Assembly (NCBI GenBank): GCA_964645005.1
Contig: CAZXYS010000017.1
Span: forward strand, 17,593 to 81,592
DNA from: CAZXYS01 sp964645005
GTDB taxonomy: Bacteria; Bacteroidota; Ignavibacteria; Kapaibacteriales; UBA2268
DNA: 64,000 nucleotides
Reading direction: 5' to 3'
Of this stretch, positions 42,838-51,703 are shown one piece after another. The notes beneath the pieces were generated by a model, which saw only the letters and a list, made by a program, of their open reading frames with translations, was not told the origin of the DNA and made no database searches. Position numbers and translations under genes: made by a program. The first letter of the stretch is position 1. Each line of letters begins with the position of its first letter.

Positions 42838-44448
42838 ATGAGAAAGAATCTAACAAAGGAAATAATGAGAAAGAATCTAAAAGTTTCAGTTATAGATCTT
42901 GTAAGTAATGCTTCGACAAAAACTTTGTATGCTCGATTGATGTATCCAAATCTTGCAGGATTAATGCCCCAGGTTGTGTCTGTCTGGTGTGAAGAAGAAG
43001 GGCATGATGTTAATTATATATGTTACACAGGTTTTGAAAACTTAGCTGAAGAAATTTCCCTTGAATGTGATGTATTGATAATAAGCTCTTTTACACAGAG
43101 CGCCCAACTCGCCTATGCATTGAGCAATCTTTTCAAAAGCAGGGGTGCGATAACAGTTCTCGGGGGACCCCACGCGCGATGTTATCCGCAGGATGCAGTA
43201 AAATATTTTGACTATGTGCTGGGCTTCACTGATAAAAGTATAATAACACGAGTTTTAGAGGAAAGATATCCCAGAAAAAATAACGGCATTTTTCTCTCCG
43301 CAGAAAAACAATTAGAAGAGATCCCCGGTATACAAGCACGCTGGAAATATATCGATGCGGCTTTGAAAAAAGCCCCGTGGATAAAAATAGTTCCTATGCT
43401 TGGTAGTTTAGGCTGCCCTTATAGTTGTCCTTTCTGTATCGATTCTACTATTCCATACCAACGTATTAATTTGGAACAAATTAAAGACAGCTTAAAGTTT
43501 CTACTCACAAAATTCAAGCGCCCGAAAGTTGCCTGGCACGATCCTAATTTCGGTGTTAATTTCAATGAATTCATCGGCGCCATCGAAGAAAGTATACCTC
43601 CGAATAGCATAGATTTCATTGCAGAGACCAACCTTTCCATACTAACCGAAAGCCGGGTGAAAAGACTAAAAGAAAATGGTTTTAAAGCTCTGCTGCCCGG
43701 CATTGAATCCTGGTATGACATGGGAAATAAATCTAAAACCGGGAAAAAACAAGGCAAGGAAAAGGTACTGCAGATATCCGAGAAAGTGAATATGATTATG
43801 AAATATATTCCTTATCTGCAGGCTAATTTCGTTTTCGGATTGGATTCTGATTCTGGCGAAGAACCTTTTGAATTAACTAAAAAGTTTATTGATCTTTCTC
43901 CCGGCGTTTTCCCCGGGAATTCGATCATTTCCGCTTTCGGACAGGCGGCGCCATTGAATCTTGAATTGCAGAAACAAGGAAGAATAATTGGATTTCCGTT
44001 CCATTTCATCGATAACAGCAGAGCTGCAAATATTAGATTGAAAAATTACACCTGGCATGATTTTTACGAAAAAATTATTGATTTGACAAAATATTCTATG
44101 TCACCAACTGCTATTAGACGCAGGCTAATGGCTAACAAAACGTTCGTGCCTCGCTGGATGAATTTCGTTCGAGCAATATCTTCAGAAGGTTTCGGTAGAA
44201 TAAGACATTACAGAAAGATACTCTCGCTTCTGGAAGAAGACAGACAATTTCGCAGCTTTTTTGAACAGGAATCTAATATAATTCCTGAATTTTACATAAA
44301 TATTATCCGCCGTGATTTGGGTGAATTCTGGGAATGGCTTCCGAAAGGTGCAATATACCACGATCCTTATGCGTATTTAAAAGATACATTAAACGGGTCG
44401 GAAATGTCCGAAAACACCCCGGTAAAACAAAACCAGAGCTTATGTTGA
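42838..44448 (+). CDS. B12-binding-domain radical SAM protein
   Basis: 536-residue radical SAM enzyme. N-terminal Rossmann-like region of the B12-binding type (VLIISSFTQSAQLAYALS, AITVLGGPHARCYPQDAV). The radical SAM core starts at about 190 with LGSLGCPYSCPFCIDSTIP, giving the CxxxCxxC cluster ligands. The C-terminus is helical. Methyltransferase or other radical chemistry on an unknown substrate. The start region is duplicated: AAAGGAATAATGAGAAAGAA at 42829 is repeated as AAAGGAAATAATGAGAAAGA 27 bp later, giving in-frame ATGs at 42838 and 42865. The second may be the older start. Confidence 0.78.
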   Translation: MRKNLTKEIMRKNLKVSVIDLVSNASTKTLYARLMYPNLAGLMPQVVSVWCEEEGHDVNYICYTGFENLAEEISLECDVLIISSFTQSAQLAYALSNLFKSRGAITVLGGPHARCYPQDAVKYFDYVLGFTDKSIITRVLEERYPRKNNGIFLSAEKQLEEIPGIQARWKYIDAALKKAPWIKIVPMLGSLGCPYSCPFCIDSTIPYQRINLEQIKDSLKFLLTKFKRPKVAWHDPNFGVNFNEFIGAIEESIPPNSIDFIAETNLSILTESRVKRLKENGFKALLPGIESWYDMGNKSKTGKKQGKEKVLQISEKVNMIMKYIPYLQANFVFGLDSDSGEEPFELTKKFIDLSPGVFPGNSIISAFGQAAPLNLELQKQGRIIGFPFHFIDNSRAANIRLKNYTWHDFYEKIIDLTKYSMSPTAIRRRLMANKTFVPRWMNFVRAISSEGFGRIRHYRKILSLLEEDRQFRSFFEQESNIIPEFYINIIRRDLGEFWEWLPKGAIYHDPYAYLKDTLNGSEMSENTPVKQNQSLC

Positions 44449-44546
44449 TTGACGTTTATCCCAAAAATTCATTAGAAATTTGAATTTGTTATAAACTTTT
44501 GCAGCAAAGCGCTTTAGCGCTTTGCAGAAGATCTGAAAACATCGAA

Positions 44547-44797
44547 TTAGCAGCAAGCTAAAGCATGCTGTTGCAAGTTTAGCAGCAAGCTAAAGCATGC
44601 TGTTGCAAGTNNNNNNNNNNNNNNNNNNNNNNNNNNNNNNNNNNNNNNNNNNNNNNNNNNNNNNNNNNNNNNNNNNNNNNNNNNNNNNNNNNNNNNNNNN
44701 NNNNNNNNNNAGCTAAAGCATGCTGTTGCAAGTTTAGCAGCAAGCTAAAGCATGCTGTTGCAAGTTTAGCAGCAAGCTAAAGCATGCTGTTGCAAGT
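44547..44797 (+). repeat. 32-bp tandem repeat around an assembly gap
   Basis: Units beginning TTAGCAGCAAGCTAAAGCAT and ending TGCAAGT: two full copies at 44547-44610, a partial at 44711-44733, and two full copies to 44797. Units are contiguous, with no spacers. Copy number is unresolved. Confidence 0.9.
44611..44710. other. assembly gap, 100 N
   Basis: Exactly 100 N, a conventional placeholder for a gap of unknown size. Bordered on both sides by the same tandem repeat, which explains the failed assembly. Confidence 1.
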
Positions 44798-44850
44798 GGT
44801 TACAAATAAATGTCCATATTTAATGAAAATTCAGGGTTATGATTGATCAA

Positions 44851-46374
44851 TCAATCGCGTTTTAATTCTCTTTTCTTCCGAACAGCCCGAGATATCCTCC
44901 CTATCACACCATGCGTAATAACTCCCAGAAGCGAAAGTACCACCAGCGCTGCGCCGGCTGCGTCAATCCAAGGCACATGATCCTTCCCCGGAAGGAAGAC
45001 ACCTTTAATTCCCGCCATACGGCTGTCCTCGCCGCGGGTGTGGCAGGCATTGCACTTTAGAGCCTGCTCTTTGGGCGATACCATGTGGGTGATGGGCCAG
45101 TACATTTCTGTTTCGATGAAGCCATATTCACCGCTGTAGGGCAGTCCGGCATACTTCATTCCCCCTTCTGCCGCTTTATCCCAGTCGTAAATCTTCCAAT
45201 AGGCGCCGGATTGAATCGTTCCGAACAGATGCGGTATGATGAAATTATCATTCTTTGTGTCATAGATTTGTTTACCGCGGTGTACCTTGAAGGGATATAT
45301 TTTAGAGGCGCTGTCGTCGTATCTGCCGTCAAGCTTATTGATCGTTATTGGCGCATTTTGCGGATCAAATTTATCCGTTGGCAGGAAGAACTTCCTGATA
45401 TCGCCATTATGCCAGCGGTATTCAGGTTCGACATTCTCTCCCCAGCGGAATTCACCTTTCTTCACATTATATGTCTTTGTATTTTTCCGTTTCTGGTTGC
45501 CTGCTTTCGACCAATCCCACCACATCTTCGTCGGATTGCCGCCGCGGGCATATTGAGGAACATGGCAGGTCTGGCAGGCGATTTTATCAGTGTGGTCGTT
45601 CAGCTTGGCTATCTTGTGCGGCTTTTGAGTGTGACAGCCCTGCAAGCAGGTCGGACGCTTCTCTTCTTTCCTATAACCATAATTAGAGCCGGGAATTTTA
45701 TGAAATTCAGTTTTATGGCAGTCCACGCACTGCATATCTTCGCCGCCCATGTGAACATCGAGATCTTTCGAAGCCGTCGAAAGCGAATTGTCCAGATCGC
45801 CGTGCTTCACGCCATTGCCGCCGCCCCCATAGAAATGGCATGTGCCGCAATTGTCCACCTGTGGTCTGGAAACACTTTGAGCGGATTTTGAAAGATCGGG
45901 CGGAACGAACTTTTTCTTCTCCTGGAACATTTTTTCTTCGTAAACCGGATGCCCTGCTGCAGTCGGGAATTTGTTGTAATTTCCCGTCTGCTCATGACAT
46001 ACAAGGCAATCTATGTTCTTCTGCTTTGTGAAATCATATTCTTTATTCTTCCAGTTGTAACCGATATGGCAGCTTGTGCAGCGAGGCTCGTTACTTTCTA
46101 TATGAACGCAAAAATTATTGACTACAGCCGCTTTCCCGGCAATCCTGCCGCCCTCCGTCTTGTATGTCCAGGTCCAGTGTATATTATCCATGATCTGCTT
46201 GCCGGCTTCCGTATGGCAGGACAGGCAGGCTTCGGTAACTTCCGCGGCGTCCTGGAAATCCCGCTTCAGTTCTTTGAATTCACTGTGATCAGCGGTTTTG
46301 TCAGCAAATAGCTCCGTCATACTTAATAACATCGCCGCTGAAATGAACATATACAATAAATGTGAATACCTCAT
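44851..46374 (-). CDS. octaheme cytochrome c (tetrathionate-reductase-family OTR-like)
   Basis: 507-residue periplasmic multiheme cytochrome with an N-terminal signal. Eight heme sites in order: CLSCH, CTSCH, CLVCH, CGTCH, CVDCH, the unusual CLQGCH (three residues between cysteines), CQTCH and CNACH. Layout resembles the octaheme tetrathionate reductase family, whose members reduce tetrathionate, nitrite or hydroxylamine in vitro. A C-terminal hydrophobic helix (ALVVLSLLGVITHGVIG) with a basic tail anchors it to the membrane. Overlaps the cytochrome b gene by 4 bp, so it is likely a quinol-linked terminal reductase or electron conduit. True acceptor unknown. Confidence 0.85.
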   Translation of the reverse strand: MRYSHLLYMFISAAMLLSMTELFADKTADHSEFKELKRDFQDAAEVTEACLSCHTEAGKQIMDNIHWTWTYKTEGGRIAGKAAVVNNFCVHIESNEPRCTSCHIGYNWKNKEYDFTKQKNIDCLVCHEQTGNYNKFPTAAGHPVYEEKMFQEKKKFVPPDLSKSAQSVSRPQVDNCGTCHFYGGGGNGVKHGDLDNSLSTASKDLDVHMGGEDMQCVDCHKTEFHKIPGSNYGYRKEEKRPTCLQGCHTQKPHKIAKLNDHTDKIACQTCHVPQYARGGNPTKMWWDWSKAGNQKRKNTKTYNVKKGEFRWGENVEPEYRWHNGDIRKFFLPTDKFDPQNAPITINKLDGRYDDSASKIYPFKVHRGKQIYDTKNDNFIIPHLFGTIQSGAYWKIYDWDKAAEGGMKYAGLPYSGEYGFIETEMYWPITHMVSPKEQALKCNACHTRGEDSRMAGIKGVFLPGKDHVPWIDAAGAALVVLSLLGVITHGVIGRISRAVRKKRELKRD

Positions 46375-47006
46375 TTTGCTCCTCCTTCCGTTGTTTCTAT
46401 CGGTTCATAGCCGGTTATCATGCCATAATAATTCTTGTAAAAAGGTTTGGTAAGAAAAGTCAGATAAATATGCACAACCAAAAACGCCATAAATAAAAAC
46501 GCGGATATCACATGCACAATTGAAACCACCGCGAAACCGCCGACCCAGCCAACTAAAAACGACAGCCAGCCCTTCGCGTAGAGCAGCATCAATCCGGTAA
46601 CAAACTGAATCGGCAGGGTTATGAACAGCATTCCGAAATACACCGTTTTCTGCAATGGATTAAGCTTTTCCTTCCGTGTTTTATGAAATGGATGGCTTTC
46701 TCCTTTGAATCTGCCCATAAGATAATACTTAGCCTGCTCGAAAAAGCCATCGAGGAATTGCGAGTTCATTATCGGGATAAACTGCGAAACCGTATGATTC
46801 GACAGGAAATAAATATTTCCTACAAAGGTATTAAAAATCAGAATGAATCCAAAAACATAGTGCCAGCGGTACAGATCAAGGAAACCATTGCCCGCGGGAT
46901 TCATAAAGTGAATTTTAAATCCCGTATAGAGCAAAACCACTATGCCTAACGCCTGCACCCAGTGCCATATCCGCTCTCCTAATCCGTAAATATATGTCTT
47001 CTGCAT
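46371..47006 (-). CDS. cytochrome b subunit (FdhI/HyaC-like)
   Basis: 211 residues, four to five membrane helices. ERIWHWVQALGIVVLLYTGF, YRWHYVFGFILIFNTF, and VVSIVHVISAFLFMAFLVVH carry the histidines expected for two b hemes of the Ni/Fe-hydrogenase/formate-dehydrogenase cytochrome b family. It would oxidise menaquinol and hand electrons to the octaheme cytochrome encoded by the next, overlapping gene. First gene of this two-gene operon. Confidence 0.85.
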   Translation of the reverse strand: MQKTYIYGLGERIWHWVQALGIVVLLYTGFKIHFMNPAGNGFLDLYRWHYVFGFILIFNTFVGNIYFLSNHTVSQFIPIMNSQFLDGFFEQAKYYLMGRFKGESHPFHKTRKEKLNPLQKTVYFGMLFITLPIQFVTGLMLLYAKGWLSFLVGWVGGFAVVSIVHVISAFLFMAFLVVHIYLTFLTKPFYKNYYGMITGYEPIETTEGGAK

Positions 47007-47217
47007 AAGCCGCCTTTCTATATTACCATCAAGTTATATTGCTGTATAGCAATGCGTTCGAATATACTAATTAGTTTTCTTATTTGCAAAGGTCAAGTCA
47101 TAATATTTACAATTATTTATATAAATATTAAGCGCTGAAAATCACTATTTTAATTAAAAGCAAGAACCTAAGATTAGCCTAAACATTAATAATTAATAAT
47201 TATTTAGGTGTAAATTT

Positions 47218-47715
47218 TTATTCTTCCATTACCATTTCAGAGCCGTCAGTAAAGACTATTTTCTCAACATTCCAAGACACCCAGGAATTCATCTCTACCG
47301 GCTCTTTATCGAGAACAATTTGATTCCTGGGGTCATCCTTATTGCATTGATGAAGATCAGTAATGTACATAATCCTGCCGTCGGCTTTAATAGTCTCCTT
47401 GCAATCGACAGGGTAACGGCAGAATTCAGTACCGGTAAGGTCATCCTTTATAACGAGTTCCCCCTTTATTCGCGCAATATCCTTATCCCCTTTGTTCACG
47501 ATATTAGTCTTAAGGCGGACGTAGTCTTTACCGTTTTTTTTCTCGAACATCCTGTCGAGAATAAAGATACAGGTCATTTTCTTCATTTTGACCTGTTCAT
47601 CGGTGTACATAGGTACATCTTTTTGTTCTTCTTTTTCCGGTTTATCGGTCTTCTGCTTTTGTTCAGTGCAGCTAAAAATAACAGCGATTAGCAATATGTA
47701 GATCAGCTTTTTCAT
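47218..47715 (-). CDS. lipoprotein of unknown function
   Basis: 165-residue lipoprotein (lipobox-like IFSC, Cys near 16) with a lysine/glutamate-rich linker and a beta-rich domain: DYVRLKTNIVNKGDKDIARI, KGELVIKDDLTGTEFC and WNVEKIVFTDGS. Looks like an immunoglobulin-like FxLYD-type domain often found in small lipoproteins. GGAG-like sequence before ATG. Not linked to neighbours on either side. Function unknown. Confidence 0.6.
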   Translation of the reverse strand: MKKLIYILLIAVIFSCTEQKQKTDKPEKEEQKDVPMYTDEQVKMKKMTCIFILDRMFEKKNGKDYVRLKTNIVNKGDKDIARIKGELVIKDDLTGTEFCRYPVDCKETIKADGRIMYITDLHQCNKDDPRNQIVLDKEPVEMNSWVSWNVEKIVFTDGSEMVMEE

Positions 47716-47974
47716 TTTTCTTCTCCTAAATTACTGAATAGTAATATTCTGTGATACTATTATTAACAACTTAGGAAATTTAATCCAAAAAAGAAAATAT
47801 TAAAAGAAATAAATGCAAATAAATCAATAAGTTGACGTTAGGCAGACAGAATTTATGAATTTAGTTTCATTTAAATAATATATTGCCATGCTTTCATATA
47901 GTTGTTAATTATAGAGTTGTTAAGAATCTAATTATAAATTTTTCAATATTTTTTCTATGTAATTAAGGTATTGA

Positions 47975-48835
47975 CGGAAATGTGCTTTCTATTACGCAGC
48001 GGCATGGGATGGCGGCAGATGGGAAGGTTTTGGTAATGGATTGCAAGGGAGAGTCACTTCGTTAAGTGTTTATGATGGTGAGATAGCAGCCTGCGGAGGT
48101 TTTTCGAGACAGATAAGAAGGTGGAACAGTGAGAAGCTCAATTTAGACCTCAGGATAAATCCGCCGGAAGCTGCTGAGGCAGGCTGCTGGATAAATCCCG
48201 GCGCCGGTTATCACAGGAAAGATTCCGGTGAAACGATGGAATTGGTGTATAAAGAGAACAAGGACTGGGTGTTTACGGGCTGAAGCGGCAGTATCGACAG
48301 CGATGCGGATACGCTCGACTTTACACAGGATAGCGGCTTGATGATTGCAGCCAATTTCAAGAGACTGCCGAATTTAGAAGTAAATGTAACTACTGATGCT
48401 GCGGATTACGATATTGTCTACGGTTTTTGTGATAGCGATCCCGATACGCGCCCAACGCGCAATGCTCATTCAGGGCGGCTATTGAGAATTCGCTGGTCAA
48501 TGAATGTATAAATAAAGTGCAATTCAATATTCAAGGGGATAATGTACCTGAGATTAAGATTGATTCACCGCTGCCATTGATAGATAAGACTATTGAAATC
48601 TATGGTGAATTGCAGCCTGAATATAATATAGTTATCATTTGGCGCCGGTGAAACAGCAATAGGTAATGATGGCGCAGGTATTAACATTGAAGATTCCGAA
48701 GGGAATATTATAGGTGCGCCGGGCGATTATATCAGTAATATTATCTCCGGGAATGGTGAACATGGTATTTACATAACAGGCGCAGAATCGAAAAATAATA
48801 TGATACTAAATAACTACATCGGCTGTTTCCGTTAA
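47975..48835 (+). pseudogene. remnants of large secreted repeat proteins
   Basis: No intact gene, but several frames show fragments. From 47993: YYAAAWDGGRWEGFGNGLQG and VTSLSVYDGEIAACGGF, resembling WD/delta-60-type secreted repeats, ending at a TGA near 48281. From about 48640: GNDGAGINIEDSEGNIIG and NIISGNGEHGIYITGAESKN, a parallel beta-helix repeat. The pieces are in different frames with stops between them. Together they look like the wreck of one or more large cell-surface proteins. An 80-codon open stretch at 48041-48283 is part of the wreck. Confidence 0.6.
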
Positions 48836-48946
48836 TCACTTACGAAAAATCAATGGCTTACGTTGATAAATTTCATAATTTCTGTGGAAATTATGTTGTT
48901 CTTTGCTTGTTTTGGTAAACTTGGGTCAAAGAGGGGAATTCCGTCA

Positions 48947-48971
48947 GATATAACATCTGACGGGACTTTCT
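48947..48971. repeat. perfect hairpin
   Basis: CCGTCAGAT pairs with ATCTGACGG across a short ATAAC loop. No T-run follows. Lies beside repeat copy B, before the third sigma-54 gene's 3' end. Confidence 0.5.
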
Positions 48972-48978
48972 GAGGCAA

Positions 48979-49030
48979 GTTAGCTGTTTTTTGCCACAAA
49001 TGTAATTTTAGTATTGTGAATTTGGGTTTA
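48979..49030. repeat. 52-bp dispersed repeat, copy B
   Basis: Near-identical to 42609-42660 (GTTAGCTGTTTTTTGCCACA, then TATTGTGAATTTGGGTTT). Its end supplies the stop codon of the third sigma-54 regulator (49028-49030 on the minus strand). Confidence 0.6.
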
Positions 49031-50233
49031 ATATTCTGTTAAATTATATTCGGAGATCTTTCTGTAAAGGGTTCTTTCGCTAATGCCAAGAGCTTTGGCT
49101 GCCTGACGGCGATTACCTTTGTATTTTTGGAGTGACATTTCGATTACTTTTTTCTCCATATCGTGAAGTTTTAGATCGCTGTCATTAACGTAGCTTTCGG
49201 GGGTTATGACTTCTTCGATAGGCATTGTATTGAAGCTTTCCTGTGCTTCTCTCAAGCTGTGAAGTTCGTCATATATGTTATCAATGGCTGAGTGCATATC
49301 GGAGACTTCATTTTTTAATTCGAGCAGGGTACGAAAGATAAGTCCCAGTTCAAATTGTCCTGAATCTTCCCTTTCTGCTCTTCGGACAAGGGATGATTCC
49401 GGTGATTGTTCTTTTGCTTCGTAGGGGGGCAGTTGCGGGGGAATATATCTTCGCAAAAGCTCAGGAGTGATGTAAGCTCCTTTTTCCATTGTGACAATGG
49501 TTTCTACAAGATTCTTCAACTCGCGAATATTCCCCTGCCATGGCAGGGTTTTGAGGATGCCTAAAGCATCGGATGCAATACCATCGAAATGGAATTTCAT
49601 CTTGCCGGCGATATCCTGGGCGAAGTACTCGACTAATTCCGGTATATCTTCGGTATGTTTTCGGAGTGGGGGCAGGTCGATATGGACAGATTTCAACCTG
49701 TAATAAAGATCCTTACGGAAATTGCCCTTTTGAACCTCTTCTTCAAGGTTCTTATTTGTAGCTGCAATGACACGTACATTGACTTTTTTAGTTGATGTTG
49801 AACCAAGCCGTGAGAATTCACCGGATTCCAATACACGCAGCAACTTTACCTGCGTCCCAACCGGCATTTCACCAATTTCGTCAAGCAGGATGGTACCTTT
49901 GTCAGCAACTTCGAAATAACCTTTTCGCAAATCATAAGCGCCGGTGAAGGCTCCTTTCTCATGACCGAAGAGCTCTGATTCGAGGAGTGTTTCAGGTATT
50001 GCACCGCAATTTACGCTTAAAAATGGCTGCTTATTTCGGTGGCTCTGTCCGTGCAATGCGTTTGCAAAGACTTCTTTCCCGGTACCGGTTTCACCGGTGA
50101 TAAGCACGGAGAGATCTGTCGGCGCAGCCTGCAGAAGCATCTCAATTGCCTGCTGCATTGGCTGGGATCTGCCTATGATACCATAGCGCAGTTGAAGCAA
50201 GTTATAAATATTCTTCTCTTTTTCCGGAGCCAT
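49028..50233 (-). CDS. sigma-54-dependent regulator without sensor domain
   Basis: 401 residues starting directly with the AAA+ domain (YGIIGRSQPMQQAIEMLLQA). Walker A GETGTGKE, canonical GAFTGA (94-99), TILLDEIGEMP and LYYRLKSVHIDLPPLRKH. A long linker follows and a Fis helix-turn-helix ends the protein (YKGNRRQAAKALGISERTLY). Lacks a receiver or PAS domain, so activity must be controlled otherwise. Unlike the two island regulators it keeps the standard loop. Last gene of a minus-strand set with rhodanese, DnaJ-domain and LOG-family genes. This AAA+ type is common in Bacteroidota. Confidence 0.87.
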   Translation of the reverse strand: MAPEKEKNIYNLLQLRYGIIGRSQPMQQAIEMLLQAAPTDLSVLITGETGTGKEVFANALHGQSHRNKQPFLSVNCGAIPETLLESELFGHEKGAFTGAYDLRKGYFEVADKGTILLDEIGEMPVGTQVKLLRVLESGEFSRLGSTSTKKVNVRVIAATNKNLEEEVQKGNFRKDLYYRLKSVHIDLPPLRKHTEDIPELVEYFAQDIAGKMKFHFDGIASDALGILKTLPWQGNIRELKNLVETIVTMEKGAYITPELLRRYIPPQLPPYEAKEQSPESSLVRRAEREDSGQFELGLIFRTLLELKNEVSDMHSAIDNIYDELHSLREAQESFNTMPIEEVITPESYVNDSDLKLHDMEKKVIEMSLQKYKGNRRQAAKALGISERTLYRKISEYNLTEY

Positions 50234-50260
50234 AAAGACTATTTTTTATATACTGATAAA

Positions 50261-50752
50261 TTATTGATTTTCAGACCACTCAGCCCAACCGCCTTGATAG
50301 ACGAATACCCTTTCGTATCCTAAAGAGATAAGTTCTTTCGCTACAATATGACTGAGATCACAAGTACCTCCGTCGCAGTAGCAAACAATTGGTTTGCCCT
50401 GCGGCAGTGTGGCAAGTTTTTCGAAATAAATTTCCTGGTTTTGGGTATGGGGGTATATATTAATTGCACCTTGGATATGCGATTGTTCAAATTGCCCGGG
50501 TCTTCTTGCATCAATTATAACAAATTCAGAACTGCCGGCAATTTTCCGCATTTGTTCATATGTAACACTGTAGTTTAGATCTTCTTTTTTTGTAGAATAA
50601 TTATCGCCGAACAACCAGTCGTCTTTTACTGCCATTTCATCTTTTGGCTTGGGTACAAGCGGCAGCGGATTCGAAGATAATGCATTGTAAGTAAACGCTG
50701 CAACTGCCGACACAACGACAATAACAATTATTTCTATTATAATTTTTTTCAT
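50261..50752 (-). CDS. membrane-anchored rhodanese-domain protein
   Basis: 163 residues. One N-terminal membrane helix (IIIEIIVIVVVSAVAAFTY), a short linker, then a rhodanese domain: SEFVIIDARRPGQFEQSHIQ and an active loop PIVCYCDGGTCDLS with the catalytic cysteine. Would move sulfane sulfur in the periplasm or detoxify cyanide or thiosulfate. ATG 50752 is chosen, with GGTGG upstream; GTG at 50761 is possible. Between the DnaJ-domain gene and the sigma-54 gene, same strand. Confidence 0.82.
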   Translation of the reverse strand: MKKIIIEIIVIVVVSAVAAFTYNALSSNPLPLVPKPKDEMAVKDDWLFGDNYSTKKEDLNYSVTYEQMRKIAGSSEFVIIDARRPGQFEQSHIQGAINIYPHTQNQEIYFEKLATLPQGKPIVCYCDGGTCDLSHIVAKELISLGYERVFVYQGGWAEWSENQ

Positions 50753-50764
50753 TTCTTCCACCTA

Positions 50765-51169
50765 TTAATATCCTTTAGTTTGCAAAATTAATTTGTACGC
50801 CTCATTTATTTCTTTGGTTTTCTTTTCAGCTAATTCTTTGAGCTCCGGACCTAACTGAGCAACTCTGTCCGGGTGATATTCCTTCATCCTCTTCCTGTAT
50901 GCTGCCCGGATATCTTCCTTTCGAGAATTCTGTTCAACTCCTAAAATTTCGCAGGCTCTGAGATAAGTGAGCTGCTCATCAACCTTTTGATAATTTCTGC
51001 TGTTATTACTTGCTCGTGATCCATCACGTTTATATTCTTTTTCGGCGTTTAATTCTTCAATAATTCGCCGAAGTTCTTCATCCTGATCTATATTCTTTTC
51101 ATCATAACGAGTAGTGTTATTGATGTTGGATTTTATCAATTTAAACATCCTGTTTATTATCTGCCCCAT
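50765..51169 (-). CDS. C-terminal J-domain protein
   Basis: 134 residues with a J domain at the C-terminal end (about 68-132): YLRACEILGVEQNSRKEDIR, AYRKRMKEYHPDRVAQLG containing HPD, and KTKEINEAYKLIL. The N-terminal half is charged and of low complexity. A co-chaperone that would recruit a DnaK-type partner. Starts one base after the LOG-family gene ends, so the two are co-expressed. Confidence 0.85.
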   Translation of the reverse strand: MGQIINRMFKLIKSNINNTTRYDEKNIDQDEELRRIIEELNAEKEYKRDGSRASNNSRNYQKVDEQLTYLRACEILGVEQNSRKEDIRAAYRKRMKEYHPDRVAQLGPELKELAEKKTKEINEAYKLILQTKGY

Positions 51170-51703
51170 TCAGTTCTCAAAATGGTTTAACAAAATTTGT
51201 GTGACTTTATCTACATTATTTTCAAATAAAAGGAACTTTCTGAAATTTTCACTCAGATTTAAAGTTAAGGTTATTTGTCTAATGAGCTGTTCCCATTTGT
51301 TACCAATACAAATTATTAATTTTTCTTTTAAAAAATTTCGCTCGAATGCTGCCCATAGAGAAACTAATTCCAGCAGGGTACCGGTTCCGCCGGGAAATAC
51401 TAAATATGCACCCCCAAGCTCAATTAATTTGTACAATCTGTCAAAGTACGTATTCTCTTTAATTTCTTCGGATACGAATTTATTGGGCATTTTGTCCGGA
51501 TATTCCCGGGTTGTTACCCCAATCCTTCTGCCTGGTCGGATGGAAGCTCCTTTAAGAGCAGCTTCCATTATCCCTGAATATGCGCCTGTAGCAATTCCAA
51601 AGCCGTTTTCTGCAAGCGCCCTGCCGAGATATTCTGCCAACTTGTAGTGTTCATCAGTTTCGGAAACGCCCGAACTGCCGAATATAGTAACTATTTTATC
51701 CAT
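51170..51703 (-). CDS. LOG-family (lysine-decarboxylase-like) nucleotide hydrolase
   Basis: 177 residues with the Rossmann-like LOG fold: IVTIFGSSGVSETDEHYKLA, GFGIATGAYSGIMEAALKGA, and VFPGGTGTLLELVSLW with the PGGxGTxxE signature that cleaves ribose-5'-phosphate from nucleotide monophosphates. Family members make free cytokinin-like bases or hydrolyse AMP/GMP. First gene of the minus-strand set leading to DnaJ-domain, rhodanese and sigma-54 genes. Confidence 0.85.
   Translation of the reverse strand: MDKIVTIFGSSGVSETDEHYKLAEYLGRALAENGFGIATGAYSGIMEAALKGASIRPGRRIGVTTREYPDKMPNKFVSEEIKENTYFDRLYKLIELGGAYLVFPGGTGTLLELVSLWAAFERNFLKEKLIICIGNKWEQLIRQITLTLNLSENFRKFLLFENNVDKVTQILLNHFEN

Larger units (their letters stand above)
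44459..44838 (+). mobile_element. MITE family 1, copy 4, expanded
   Basis: Left end CCCAAAAATTCATTAGAAAT and right end, reverse-complemented, CCCTGAATTTTCATTAAAT. Holds the palindrome CAAAGCGCTTTAGCGCTTTG. The 3' half is expanded by a 32-bp tandem repeat interrupted by an assembly gap, so the true length is unknown. Confidence 0.75.

Noticed and set aside
44547..44797. CRISPR-like regular repeats
   Set aside because: 32-bp units are directly adjacent with no spacers and no cas genes are nearby; it is a tandem repeat within a MITE.
45085..45891. 268-codon plus-strand frame opposite the octaheme cytochrome
   Set aside because: The minus-strand gene has eight heme motifs in order; the antisense frame has no recognisable feature.
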